Shown piece by piece: positions 33,305 through 43,683 of a DNA stretch of 64,000 nucleotides. Below the pieces are notes generated by a model. It worked only from the letters and a program-made list of their open reading frames with translations, was not told where the DNA came from and did no database searches. This DNA comes from Coffea arabica (taxonomy: Eukaryota > Streptophyta > Magnoliopsida > Gentianales > Rubiaceae): NCBI RefSeq assembly GCF_036785885.1, contig NC_092320.1, positions 24,863,557 through 24,927,556 of the forward strand. The letters run 5' to 3'. Within the stretch, counting starts at the first letter, position 1, and every line of letters starts with the position of its first letter. The position numbers and the translations under genes are program-made.

Positions 33305-35935
33305 TTAAAATAAAAATAATTCAAATGAAGGAATAAAAGTTGTTAGAAAAAGTAGAAATTGCGTTTTAGAGCTTAATTGAGAGAAACTTAAATGTTTGTG
33401 TAGAACCAAATAATCAAATGACCTACAAAATCTCTTCAATTGGCTATGTCACATAGAAGAGATAAATCAGACTTTAAGTTCAGCTTCCTCGTCAATCAGA
33501 GGTACCTTCCTGCATTTATCATCATGCCTCCAGCAAACTATCTCATATTGAAGATCTGCATCTCCATCTACCCATGAGTTTTCATTTGATCAGAGTTTAT
33601 TGCCAAAATAACTCTTCTTTCGAAACATATACCCAAAGTAACCTAGTTTTAAAATTTATTACCTTTATAATTCTTTTTTTGTTACATAAGTTGCATATGT
33701 GGCAGGATAGAGATAGAGGCACATTTCATCTCTCCTTCCCAACTAATATTTTCCCCGATTCTCTCTTTGAACCTTCCCACCTTTTTTTTTCGGTTCGTTA
33801 TTTTTCGTTCTTTCATTATTTTTCCTTGTCAAATGTAATTGCCAGAAGCCAATATTTATATTAACAACATCTAAAACTTCATTGTCATTCCTGATATTAT
33901 ATCTGTGGATGAAAATATTCTCCTCAATTTGATAATCTCAAGGTAAACGAAGATTATTCTCTTATCTTTTCTATTGTGCAATTTTTGGAACATTCCTATG
34001 GCCTTCAAAAATTTTGAATACTAATTGTTTTAACAAATGATTTCTCACACCGTGTGTTTGATAAAATGTTAATAGGAAAACTACGTAACAACATAGATTC
34101 ATACTCAATATGTTTGATTTCCGCCACATATATAAGCATGTTCATTTGTAGCGCCTCTCTATCACATGATCAAATAATCTCGTATACTTGAAGTATTTTT
34201 GCACATTTATTCAACATTAATTAATGGCTTGTGTTACTTTCAAGAAACTTTAGCATTATATCAATTGCAATAGTTTGATTACTTTTTGTAAAAGTTCTTT
34301 TCAAGGAGTCGGAAGCATAACATAAAACAAATATGATAGCCTTGACGTTTTTGTAACTTTTTCTTGTTATTGCTTTCAATTTTCATTGCAACTTTTGTAT
34401 TTTGCAAATTTATTTTTGAAAAATATATGCAATAAGTTTGATACATTTAAAAAAATTACAGAGAGCAATAATAGCAAGGTCAATAATGGTAGAATTTATT
34501 TTAAATAATTATAAGGAAATTATTAAAGTTATGCAATCTTCTTGTGCCTCTATAATAAAAAAGTTTAAATTTTTAGTTTTTGTTGGAAAGTATATACTAC
34601 ATTAAAGCTTTCCTTTATTGTTATACTACATGGCAATCAGGCTAATTAGGTGGCAACAATAACATCGATTTGGGAATAAAATTTGAAAGTGAATCATATT
34701 GGAAATATTTTTTAGAAAGAGTGTTATTTTGGCAAAAAACTCCATTTGATCAAAAGTAATTTCTTGGATAGCGGAGGCTCAACATTAACAGTAATAGAAG
34801 GTTCTAATACTCATTAATTGTATCACTACACGCCAGTGGAGGACCATGGGAGGAACTTTGAAGTTCCCAGCAAAAAACAAATTCATTGTTGTGGAATGGA
34901 ACAAGACAAAACGACCAAGCATGTCCAAACTGAAGCAAGGGACGCTTCTACCACGCACAGAAGGAATCTTCTGTGCATGCTGCATGGAACTAATGAAAGT
35001 TCAACAACTCAATATGGATCCACTCAGTTAATATTGGAACCTGAGTGAGCGTGGGTGACCGGCTTACATCCGAAGCGTATATTGATAACATACAAAATCA
35101 AATTCAAAATGAAGATGGATATTCCGCAGTTTTGACATTCAATGATCATTAATTCAATTATACTAATATTCAAAATTAAGTATCCATATTACAATCATGC
35201 TATTGAATTATTTCCTTCCACTAAACCTGATTTACCCTTTTTTTTCCTCGCAGGGAGGACAATAACTAATTTAACCATATGTAAACATATGAAATTAAAT
35301 TACATGAAATATTTCTAATTGACTACAGAACAATTACAATATTTTTCGATTTTAGTTAAAACTCTGTCAATTTTGAGAATACTTATGTACTTTTCATCAA
35401 TCTTAATCTCAGCTTCAATTTTTTATTTACACTAGTAATCATTAGTTATCATCCGTTTTGATTCTAAATTCGATCACATGATGAACAATTATTGCTTAGT
35501 AATCATTGATTTTAATCTCAAACTTCTCTTTGATTGAGAATTACATTTTAATCACCCAATACCATTCTCCATTCGGGTTTCATGATGATTAATTGTTGCT
35601 TAATTATCATCAATTTTAATCTCAACTTCGCTTTGATTGAGAATCACATTTTATCACTCCATAGCAATCTACATTTTGGTTTAAAGGCCATTATGCCCAT
35701 TACAATTGTGATCACTCATTTACAATCTTGACTCCGGTTGAAAAATTGCCGTGTCACTTGTGTTTCCAATGACTCGTCACACGAATTAACAACTCTAATC
35801 GACTTCCCTCCATGTTTTACTTCACTTTAACATTTTTCTAATGTTTATGATAACTCTTCCATTTTTTAATTAATCATCTATAATCTCGATTCTAGTTTCA
35901 AAACAACTTATTCACTTATTTTATTATTACTCATG
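33305..35935. other. AT-rich part of copy A, no recognised gene
   Basis: Contains several short open frames (33574-33864 plus, 34785-34985 minus, 34818-35048 plus) that match nothing I recognise and are identical in copy B only because of the duplication. Imperfect repeats of about 120 bp built around TTTTAATCTCAACTTCGC and TTGATTGAGAATYACATTTT run through about 35490-35700. A purine-pyrimidine balanced stretch at 34820-35060 is less AT-rich than its surroundings and may be older coding DNA. Confidence 0.4.
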
Positions 35936-36473
35936 TAGACCTGTCAATGGGTTGGGTACGGGTCGGAATTGAACATTTCAGACTTAGACCCATTTTGGTA
36001 TACATGTTCCAGATTCAACTCGTATACGTGATGGGTCTTACACTTAATCTTCCAGATCCAGGTTCGATGGGTAACGAGTCGAATTTTATGCTAAGTATAT
36101 ATTTTTATAATGATTAATTTATTGTATAATAAGCATTATTGCATCAATAAGTATATATATCATTATAATAATAAGTATTATTGTATATATTATTGTATTA
36201 TTGTATTATTGTATAGTAATAAACATATATTATTATTATAATAAGTATTATTGCATTAATAATTATATATTTTTTATAATTATTAATTTATTTAAATGGG
36301 TCTAGGTCAGATACAGGTTGGAATGCAATACTTCGTATTCGGTCCATCTTTTTATTAGGAAAAAGGCGTCGGGATTTGAGCCGGGTATACGAACTTGTAT
36401 TGTACCCATACTTGGCAAAAATTAGCGAGTCCAGGCCGGGTCTGAGTCTAGACCCGGACCACTTATAGGCCTG
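35936..36473. mobile_element. hAT-type MITE, copy A
   Basis: Ends are TAGACCTGTCAATGGG and (inverted) CAGGCCTATAAGTGGT, with GGTCGG/GACCCG motifs inside each end and an AT-rich core. Flanking 8-mers TACTCATG (35928-35935) and TACACATG (36474-36481) agree at seven of eight. It is present in both tandem copies, so it predates the duplication. Confidence 0.78.
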
Positions 36474-36884
36474 TACACATGTACAATATCAATTCTGGTT
36501 TGAAAGCCTCTACATCAATTATGATTATCAATGCTCAACTATAATCTCGCTTTTAGTTTTAAAGCCACTGTGTGAATAATGTATATGATTATTCATCTAC
36601 AATCTTGCTTCTGATATGAAATTTGTTAAAGTAAAACCTCTATAGATTAATACTCGATAAATTAATAACCTTGATTAAATAATAAATTGTTTCAATCTTA
36701 ACCTGGGCTAATGAGCTAAATTAATTATTTTGATAAAAATAAAAAAGTAATAATTTTTTAAAAAAAATTGTATAACTTTTGATCCCATTTATAGCATAAA
36801 TAAATAATTCACTAAAATTACATGTCATATTTTCCTAAAATATGAGTTTATTATTAATTTATGAACGCCTTTTAAAACGAAAAG
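36474..36884. other. AT-rich DNA, no gene
   Basis: Repeats of the TCAATTNTNATCTCGCTTNTAG type continue here. No other feature was recognised. Confidence 0.35.
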
Positions 36885-37330
36885 CTATAGGTTAATAATG
36901 AGATAAGTAAGAAGATTTTGTGTTTGTTTATTATAAAAGAGGGGTCTTTCTAGGTCTTGATGAATTTTGAAACTCCAGCAAAAAATCCATGGTACTTTGA
37001 ATTCTACATGGAATAATATTGGCTTTGTATACTCTTCCCCCTTGGCTTTTTTGAGATAAGTTTGAAATCCCATTAAGACATTTGGAGGTAGTATTTCTTT
37101 TTGAGGGCCGAACCATTGCCACCAATGGCTAAACCAAATTGAAAATTCTCTGTTGCAACTTTCTTTGAAGGTAAAAAACCATAAATGGTTGAATGGTCTG
37201 TATAGGAAAGCACGATACTAGGCCATTTTGTAATCTTGATATGTAAATCCATCTGGAATAAATCTAACTGAGAATGATTTTTTAGAATAAAGAGAAGTCC
37301 ATTCATTTGGGGAACAAACTTATACATGCA
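36885..37330 (-). pseudogene. Inverted pararetroviral ORF fragment, copy A
   Basis: On the minus strand one frame reads FSHWWQWFGPQKEILPP and, further on, FKVPWIFCWSFKI. These resemble the late C-terminal part of the ORF that follows RNase H in some caulimovirid sequences. It lies immediately upstream of, and in opposite orientation to, the movement-protein gene. A TAG interrupts the frame near 37225, and part of the open sequence is in another frame. The counterpart N-terminal part of such an ORF is the plus-strand 43306-43683, so this appears to be a displaced, inverted end of the same viral gene. The match to that protein family is from memory of its style and needs a search. Confidence 0.5.
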
Positions 37331-37633
37331 AATGCATATTTAAGATTTTGAAGTACTATTACTTTATTTGAATTACATTTCTATTTTCACTTGGCTAATT
37401 CATGCATTTATGTTTACATATTTTATTAAACTTTTACTGAAATCATTGGTAAGACTTTGATGCCTTGTTAGACCGTTGGTAAGTCCAGGATAGGATGTTT
37501 TCGGCATAGTGCTCAGTTGTTCCTGATTAGGTAAAACTTTAATTAAATATACAACATGGATGCATTTCTTAGATAATTAAAAATAGGATCTAATTCAAAG
37601 CAAGATAATATAGTACAAAGTCATGAATATCAT
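37331..37633. other. Upstream region of the viral movement-protein gene
   Basis: AT-rich. The movement-protein frame is already open from about 37585, so the true start is uncertain. No tRNA-Met PBS was found here. Confidence 0.35.
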
Positions 37634-39259
37634 ATGCCTGTTAATAATTCAGACTGGACAATTCCAGAAGAAAAAATAGAACATATCTATAGAATAGGTC
37701 CTTTAGATTTCAAAACAGCTTTATCAGTTAAAACACATGAAGAAACAATATCTATTCAAGAAGAATATCAATCTATCCCATTATTAAATCATAGTACAAT
37801 TCAAAAATATTTAAGTAAAGGATATCGATATATTCATATAGGTTTAATACAAATTGCTGTAAAACCTTTATTCCATCTAGGAGTCGATGCTCCAATATAT
37901 TTAGCATTAAGAGATACTAGACTTAAACGATATAAAACTTCCTTACTTTCTATGATTCAAACAAATGTTTGCAATGGACCTATATATTTTAACTGTGCTC
38001 CAAATTTTTCAATAGACTTAACAGACCCACATATTCTGAATTCAGTCATTTTAGATATTCATCTACAAGGAAATGAATTTGAAAAACATACAAAGAATTT
38101 TGCAGTAATATATAGAATATATTATAGACCATTATCTTCACATTTAAATCCTAAATTTATAATGACCCCAACTCTTAAAGAAGAAACAACCTTATTACAA
38201 GTAGATGCAGATAGACCAACAACTTATACTCCAAAAAGATTAAAATGGAATGAAATTACTATACCGAGTGAATTCGAAATATAAAATCCACAAATAACCA
38301 GAAATATAGAACAAACTGATGTAGAAGATATTATAGAAAAACCTGATGGCAAAACTTTAATAAGATTTTCATCTTTAAGAGAAAGACCTAATTCAACTTA
38401 TTCTTGGCTACCACCTAGACATTCTAATTATGAATCAACTGAAATTAATTTTCCTTTAGAAAGTACCTCAACTTTTAAATATAAAACTCCTGTTCCAGAA
38501 GTCATAAATCAAAATCAATCAGAATATTCTCCAACACATTCACAAATGAAAGGAGAAATAAATGTTATAAATAAACCATATAAAACAAATCATAAATATT
38601 TACAAGAAGATTTTGATGATGAAGAAAATACTGAAAAAAGAATTTGATTTTTTCAATTAAAATCTGAATATAAAAGAAAATTAATTATAGAATGGAAAGA
38701 TGAATTAGATAAGCAAAAATTTGATTTCCCTTTCTTTACTCGGTTAGCATACTATACATCAAAATTAGGAATAAATGATATTTATAATACATCTCAAATA
38801 AATGTTCAAACCAATTTATATAAAAAATGAAAATTAAAAGATGATCAAATTATAACATCTATACATCCTCCATTACAAGAGGTAAAAATAAATATAGGAC
38901 AAGGAGATATAATAGCCTCACCTTTTAAAAAGGGTAGAGAAGCTGAATCAAGTACAAATAACACTATAAATTTAGAAGATATTAAAAAAATTTATCAACA
39001 AAATAATTATACAAATCAAATTTTTCATACAATTTCTCAACATATAGAAGTATTAAATACAAAAATAGATACCATAAAGAAACCAGACTTAAAATTCCCT
39101 AATGATATTTCAGCACCTCATTTTCAACTTAGAAGTTTAACAAAAGAAAAAGAACAAGATTTAGTACAAAATATTAATAATACAGATAATATATTAAATA
39201 AGATATCTCAAGCATTACAAAACTTAACTACAGAAATAAAACCTCCAACTCCTAGAATA
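37634..39259 (+). pseudogene. Endogenous caulimovirid movement protein and linker, copy A
   Basis: Plant pararetroviral movement protein (MP family), which in viruses alters plasmodesmata. The block from ATG 37634 has the expected YRYIHIGLIQIAVKPL and later IYFNCAPNFSIDL motifs (about 37823-38010) and then a low-complexity Ser/Thr/Asn-rich linker. In-frame stops interrupt it at 38282-38284, 38645-38647 and 38828-38830. The frame ends at 39257-39259, probably through a one-base loss in an A-run. In petuvirus-like and florendovirus-like genomes this region is the N-terminal part of a long polyprotein, which fits the order seen here. It is decayed and cannot be translated whole. Confidence 0.85.
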
Positions 39260-39300
39260 AATACTTTAGATAAATAATAGAAGATGGTTCCTCAGAAAAA

Positions 39301-40779
39301 ACAGGCAATTCATCAGTAGATTCAACAGATTCAGATATAGAAAATATAATACTACCAATAAAAACCCAATTTGAAAAAAAAGAAGATAATCAAATAAACA
39401 AAATAAGACGAAGAAGGGTTTATAATAACAGTAATAAAGATTGGAAAATAGTAAGTACAAAGAATTATTATCCAAGACCTAGCCCTCCAGATATTCAATA
39501 TGAAGAAAGATCAAAATTTCGTACTACTAAATATGATGGAGACTCAATATATGAATGGAATATAGATGGCAAAGCAGAGTATGAAGTACTAAATAATTTG
39601 CAAGAAATGGGAATGGCTAGACTAGCTTATAAAATTAAAAATATTCAAGAAAGAAATATTGCAACATTATTAGTTTCAGGATTTACTGGACAATTAAAAA
39701 ATTGGTGGGATAATGCTTTAACATTACAAGATAAATTATCAATATTAGAACATACACAAGAGATTGAAGACGATCAAGGAAATATTCAAATACAATCAGA
39801 TGCTGCAGAATTTTTAATAGTAACCATAGTAATGTATTTTATAGGAAATCCAAAAGAAGAATTAAACTCTAATAAAACATTTTTAACAAATTTAAGATGT
39901 CCAACATTATCAGACTTTAGATGGTATAAAGATATGTTTTTAACCAATGTATTAAGAAGACCAGATTGCAATGCTTCATTTTGGAAAGAAAGATTCATAA
40001 CTGGATTACCAAGCTTATTTTCACAAAGAATAATGGATAATTTACAAAAGGAAATGGGAACAGATGTAATTTCATTTGAAAATATTACTTTTGGACAATT
40101 ATTTGCATTTGTGAAAAAAGAAGGATTAATGTTATGTTCAGAATTAAGATTGCAAATAAAATATGGTTCTAAAACAAAAGAAGTAGGATCATTTTGTGAT
40201 GCATTTGGAATTAAAAGAATTAAATCACAATCAGCATACAAAAAGAAAGTTAAAAAATATAATAAGAAAATAAAATATAAAAAACCTAAAGAAGATAAAC
40301 CAGAAAGAAAGAAAAAATTTATTAAAAGAAAAATTGTTTGTTATAAATGTGGAAAAATAGGACATAAAGCAAACAAGTGTAACTTAAAAGAAAAAATTAC
40401 AGAAATCTGTGAAAATGAAGAAGAAATTAAAAATAAATTAATAAATTTATTAATAAATGAACAAGATAAAAGTTCTGAAGACGATTATTATGATGATATA
40501 TCTAGTTCAGAAAGTGAAGAAAATTGTAATTGTTCTAGAACTTCAAAATATATAAATGTTATAACTAAGAAAGAAGATAAAGAATTCCTATTAGACATAA
40601 TAGAAAAAATAGAAGATCCAGTAGCTAAAAAAGAATCTTTAGAAAGATTAAAAAGTCTAATTATCCAAGAAGATAAAATACCAAAAATAATAGAACCTTT
40701 TAGTATTTCGAAATTAATAGATAAATATCCAAACATAAATATAATGAAAAAAGAGACTACCAAAGATCTTCAAACATAA
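39301..40779 (+). pseudogene. Endogenous caulimovirid coat protein with zinc knuckle, copy A
   Basis: One long frame is open from about 39301 to the TAA at 40779. It starts with an acidic Ser/Asp stretch and then has YYPRPSPPDIQYEER (about 39463-39510), IYEWNIDGKAEYEVL and GQLKNWWDN, all in the order of caulimovirid coat proteins. A Lys-rich segment precedes the CCHC knuckle CYKCGKIGHKANKC (about 40339-40380), which would bind nucleic acid, followed by an acidic Glu/Ser tail. The usual Met is not evident because the coat region is normally part of a polyprotein. It is frameshifted relative to the movement-protein block at about 39240-39300. This is the longest unbroken viral frame in the window. 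Confidence 0.85.
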
Positions 40780-41268
40780 ATTAATAATCTTAAAATACAA
40801 GTAAAACAATTACAACAAGAAATTATAGAACTAAAAACAAAAGATTTAGAGATAGAAGCAAAATTAACATTAACAGAAAATCAGCCTTCAACTTCTAATT
40901 CTAAAACAGAAGAAATAAATAGATCAGAAAGACCAACAAATGAAATCCAATATTTAAATACTATAGAAAAAATGACATTCCAAAAATGGTATGCTTTAGT
41001 AACCATTACAGTAGAAGAGTTCAAAGAAACATATGTAGCTTTAATAGATAGTGGAGCTGATACAAGTTGTATTAAAGAAGGAATAATTCCTACTAAATAT
41101 TGTGAAAAAACACAAGAAACATTAATGGCAGCAAATGGAGAAAATTTACAAGTAAAATATAAATTTACAAAAGGATCAATATGTAACAATGAATATTGTA
41201 TTAGACATAATTTCATAGTTGTAAAAAATATAAATCATGATGTAATATTAGGAACACACCCTTTTTAA
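40780..41268 (+). pseudogene. Endogenous caulimovirid aspartic protease, copy A
   Basis: Continues in the coat frame after the TAA at 40777-40779. A coiled-coil-like Lys/Glu/Leu stretch comes first, then the retropepsin signature LIDSGADTSC (about 41041-41070), AANGENLQV, and DVILGTHPF. The active-site Asp is present. In a virus it would cut the polyprotein. The frame stops at 41266-41268; sequence belonging to the same protein goes on in another frame. Confidence 0.82.
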
Positions 41269-42422
41269 TTCAAATATACCCATTTTTTGTAAGCCATGAA
41301 GGAATTTCAATAAATATAATGGGAAAAACGGTTATCTTTAGATTTCTAACCCCAGTAAAACAAAGAGAATTACAAATATTACAAACCTCTTCTATTTACA
41401 AAACAATAAATAGTATTACTAAAATACGACAACAAATAAATTATATTAAGGAAGAAAAATCTTATCTAAAAATTGAAGAACAATTAAAAGATGATAAAAT
41501 ACAAAAAAGAATCTCGGAAATAGAAGAATTATTACAAAAAGAAATATGTGCTGATATTCCTAATGCTTTTTGGGATAGAAAACAACATATGGTAGAATTA
41601 CCCTATGAAACAGGATTTAATGAAAAAAAATATTCCAACTAAGGCTAGACCAATGCAAATGAATTTTGATTTGTTAGAATTTTGTAAAAAAGAAATAAAA
41701 GCATTATTAGATAAAAAACTAATAACACCTTCAAAATCACCTTGGAGTTGTGCTGCATTTTATGTCATGAATCAAGCTGAAAAATAAAGAGGAGTTCCAA
41801 GATTAGTAATAAATTATAAACCATTAAATAAAGTATTACAATGGATTAGGTATCCAATTCCTAATAAAAAAGATTTGCTCAATAGATTATTTAAATCAAA
41901 GATATTTTCAAATTTGATTTAAAATCAGGATATTGGCAAATATTAATAACACCCAAAGATAGATATAAAACAGCATTCACCACACCTTTTGGTCATTATG
42001 AATGGAACGTAATGCCATTTGGATTAAAAAATGCACCGTCAGAATTTCAAAATATAATGAATGATATTTTCAATCCTTATAGTTCATTCATTATAGTATA
42101 TATAGATGATGTATTAATATTTTCTGAATCAATAGAGCAACATTTTAAACATTTGAATATATTTTTAAAAATAGTTAAGAAAAATGGATTAGTGGTTTCT
42201 GCTCCAAAAATGAAATTATTCCAAACAAAAATAAGATTTTTAGGACATGACATATACCAAGGAACAATAAAACCAATCAATAGAGCTTTAGAATTTACTA
42301 CTAAATTTCCAGATGAAATAAAAGATAAAAATCAATTACAAAGATTTTTAGGATGCTTAAATTATATAGCAGATTTCTTTCCTAAATTAAGACAAGAATA
42401 CTCAATATTATTTAACAGATAA
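41269..42422 (+). pseudogene. Endogenous caulimovirid reverse transcriptase, frameshifted, copy A
   Basis: Pararetroviral RT in at least three frame pieces. A linker frame runs to 41642. The next frame carries PWSCAAFYVMNQ (palm entry) and is cut by TAA at 41785-41787, continuing VPRLVINYKPLNK. A further shift falls near 41910, then DLKSGYWQI, FGLKNAPSEFQ and the catalytic YIDDVLIFSES (about 42099-42130) follow up to the stop at 42420-42422. Catalytic Asp residues are present as sequence, but no single frame spans the domain. Most close relatives by order are petuvirus-like; genus is not resolved. Confidence 0.88.
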
Positions 42423-42949
42423 AAGAAAAATCCAAAACCATGGACAGAAGAACATACTAAAAAAATAAGATATTTAAAAGAAAAAATTAAATCATTACCA
42501 TGCTTATGTTTACCACATCCTAAAACATTTATGATAGTAGAAACAGATGCATCAGAATTAGGATATGGGGTTATACTAAAACAAAAAATAGCAGAATCAA
42601 AAGAAGAATTAGTTAGATTTCATTCAGGAACATGGTCTGACCCTCAAAAGAATTATTCAACAATTAAAAAAGAAATTTTATCAATAGTTTTATGCATATC
42701 AAAATTTCAAGATGATTTATATAATAAAAAATTTTTAATTAGAATAGACCGTAAATCTGCTAAAGAGATTTTACAAAAAGATGTTCAAATATAGTTTCAA
42801 AACAAATATTTGCAAGATGGCAAGCCATTTTATCTGTTTTTTATTTTGAAATTGAATTTATTAAAGGAGAAAATAATTCATTACCAGATTTTCTTACTAG
42901 AGAATTTTTGCAAGGACATGGATCGTGGCATTATGACTCAAAGAAATGA
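42423..42949 (+). pseudogene. Endogenous caulimovirid RNase H, copy A
   Basis: After the TAA at 42420-42422 the same frame resumes with VETDASELGYG (first catalytic Asp), KKEILSIVLCI (catalytic Glu) and FLIRIDRKSAKEI (second Asp region; Cys is more usual at the Arg after Asp). A TAG at 42792-42794 and a one-base shift follow. The end reads KGENNSLPDFLTREF and stops at TGA 42947-42949. It would degrade the RNA template during reverse transcription; broken here. Confidence 0.82.
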
Positions 42950-43295
42950 TCGAGAATATACAAATTATTTAAGAATCCAACGAGATGCTCCTAAACTCCT
43001 AAACAAAGAAGCAGTTCTTCAATCCAGAGGATATCAATATTTTATTCAGACCAGCAATGGAAGACAAAGCATTCCAGCCTATCAAATTCCCAAACATAAT
43101 ACAGTATATATTCAGCAAAGCCATTATGCAACCGTTACACCAAAAGAGAGAGCTTTTCTTCTCCAGAGAGAAATTCAAAGAAATACTATTAGAATTCAAG
43201 TCCTTCGAAGATCAGGAAGAAATGAGGAGATTCTTCAATATTACAAAGATCAGAATAAACAATTATCTATCCAACTTAAAGATGTTGTTTATTGA
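42933..43295 (+). CDS. Pararetroviral ORF downstream of RNase H, copy A, unknown function
   Basis: ATG 42933 overlaps the RNase H end by 17 bp in another frame and opens a 120-codon reading frame to TGA 43293-43295. It is Gln/Arg/Asn-rich and includes YATVTPKERAFLLQREIQ and a helical, possibly coiled-coil, C-terminal half. Position and style resemble the small ORF that follows the enzymatic ORF in some caulimovirids, but I cannot assign a function. It is unbroken, which may simply reflect short length. Confidence 0.5.
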   Translation: MTQRNDREYTNYLRIQRDAPKLLNKEAVLQSRGYQYFIQTSNGRQSIPAYQIPKHNTVYIQQSHYATVTPKERAFLLQREIQRNTIRIQVLRRSGRNEEILQYYKDQNKQLSIQLKDVVY

Positions 43296-43305
43296 TTTTG
43301 TAGGA

Positions 43306-43683
43306 ATGGATTCAAAAGCAGGAAATTCTAGACCTAAGACTCCTCAGGATTATGAGATGAGTCTTACTCTTGTAACTCAAAATAGATTTCAAATATTACA
43401 AGACTTTCCAGCATTGACTTACAGTCAAGCTGCTCGTACTCCATCTTCTTCTCAAATAAGACCTCTTCAACAAATTCCAAAACCTATAGAAAAAGCCAAT
43501 GAAAATTCCTATTTTACAAAACCATTCACTCAACATATTACTTTAACCAGATTCCAAGAAATACCATTATACTCTACACTCAACCAGCTTACTCAAAGGA
43601 TCTTTCCTCAAAAATGTTATTGGCAACCAGATGATCTTTCAAAAAATTTGGATTATTATGAATTAATTCTTACAGATACTTAA
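43306..43683 (+). pseudogene. Pararetroviral last ORF, 5' part only, copy A
   Basis: ATG 43306 lies 10 bp after the preceding stop. The 125-codon frame includes LTLVTQNRFQILQDFPAL, a Ser/Pro/Gln-rich stretch and FPQKCYWQPDDLSKN. It stops at TAA 43681-43683, 9 bp before the tandem junction at 43692/43693, so the rest of the gene is cut off. The inverted fragment at 36885-37330 looks like a later part of the same kind of protein. An upstream extension of the frame (from 43057) overlaps the previous ORF and is probably chance. Confidence 0.55.

Noticed and set aside
39786..40241. Minus-strand open frame of 151 codons
   Set aside because: Antisense shadow of the viral coat-protein frame.
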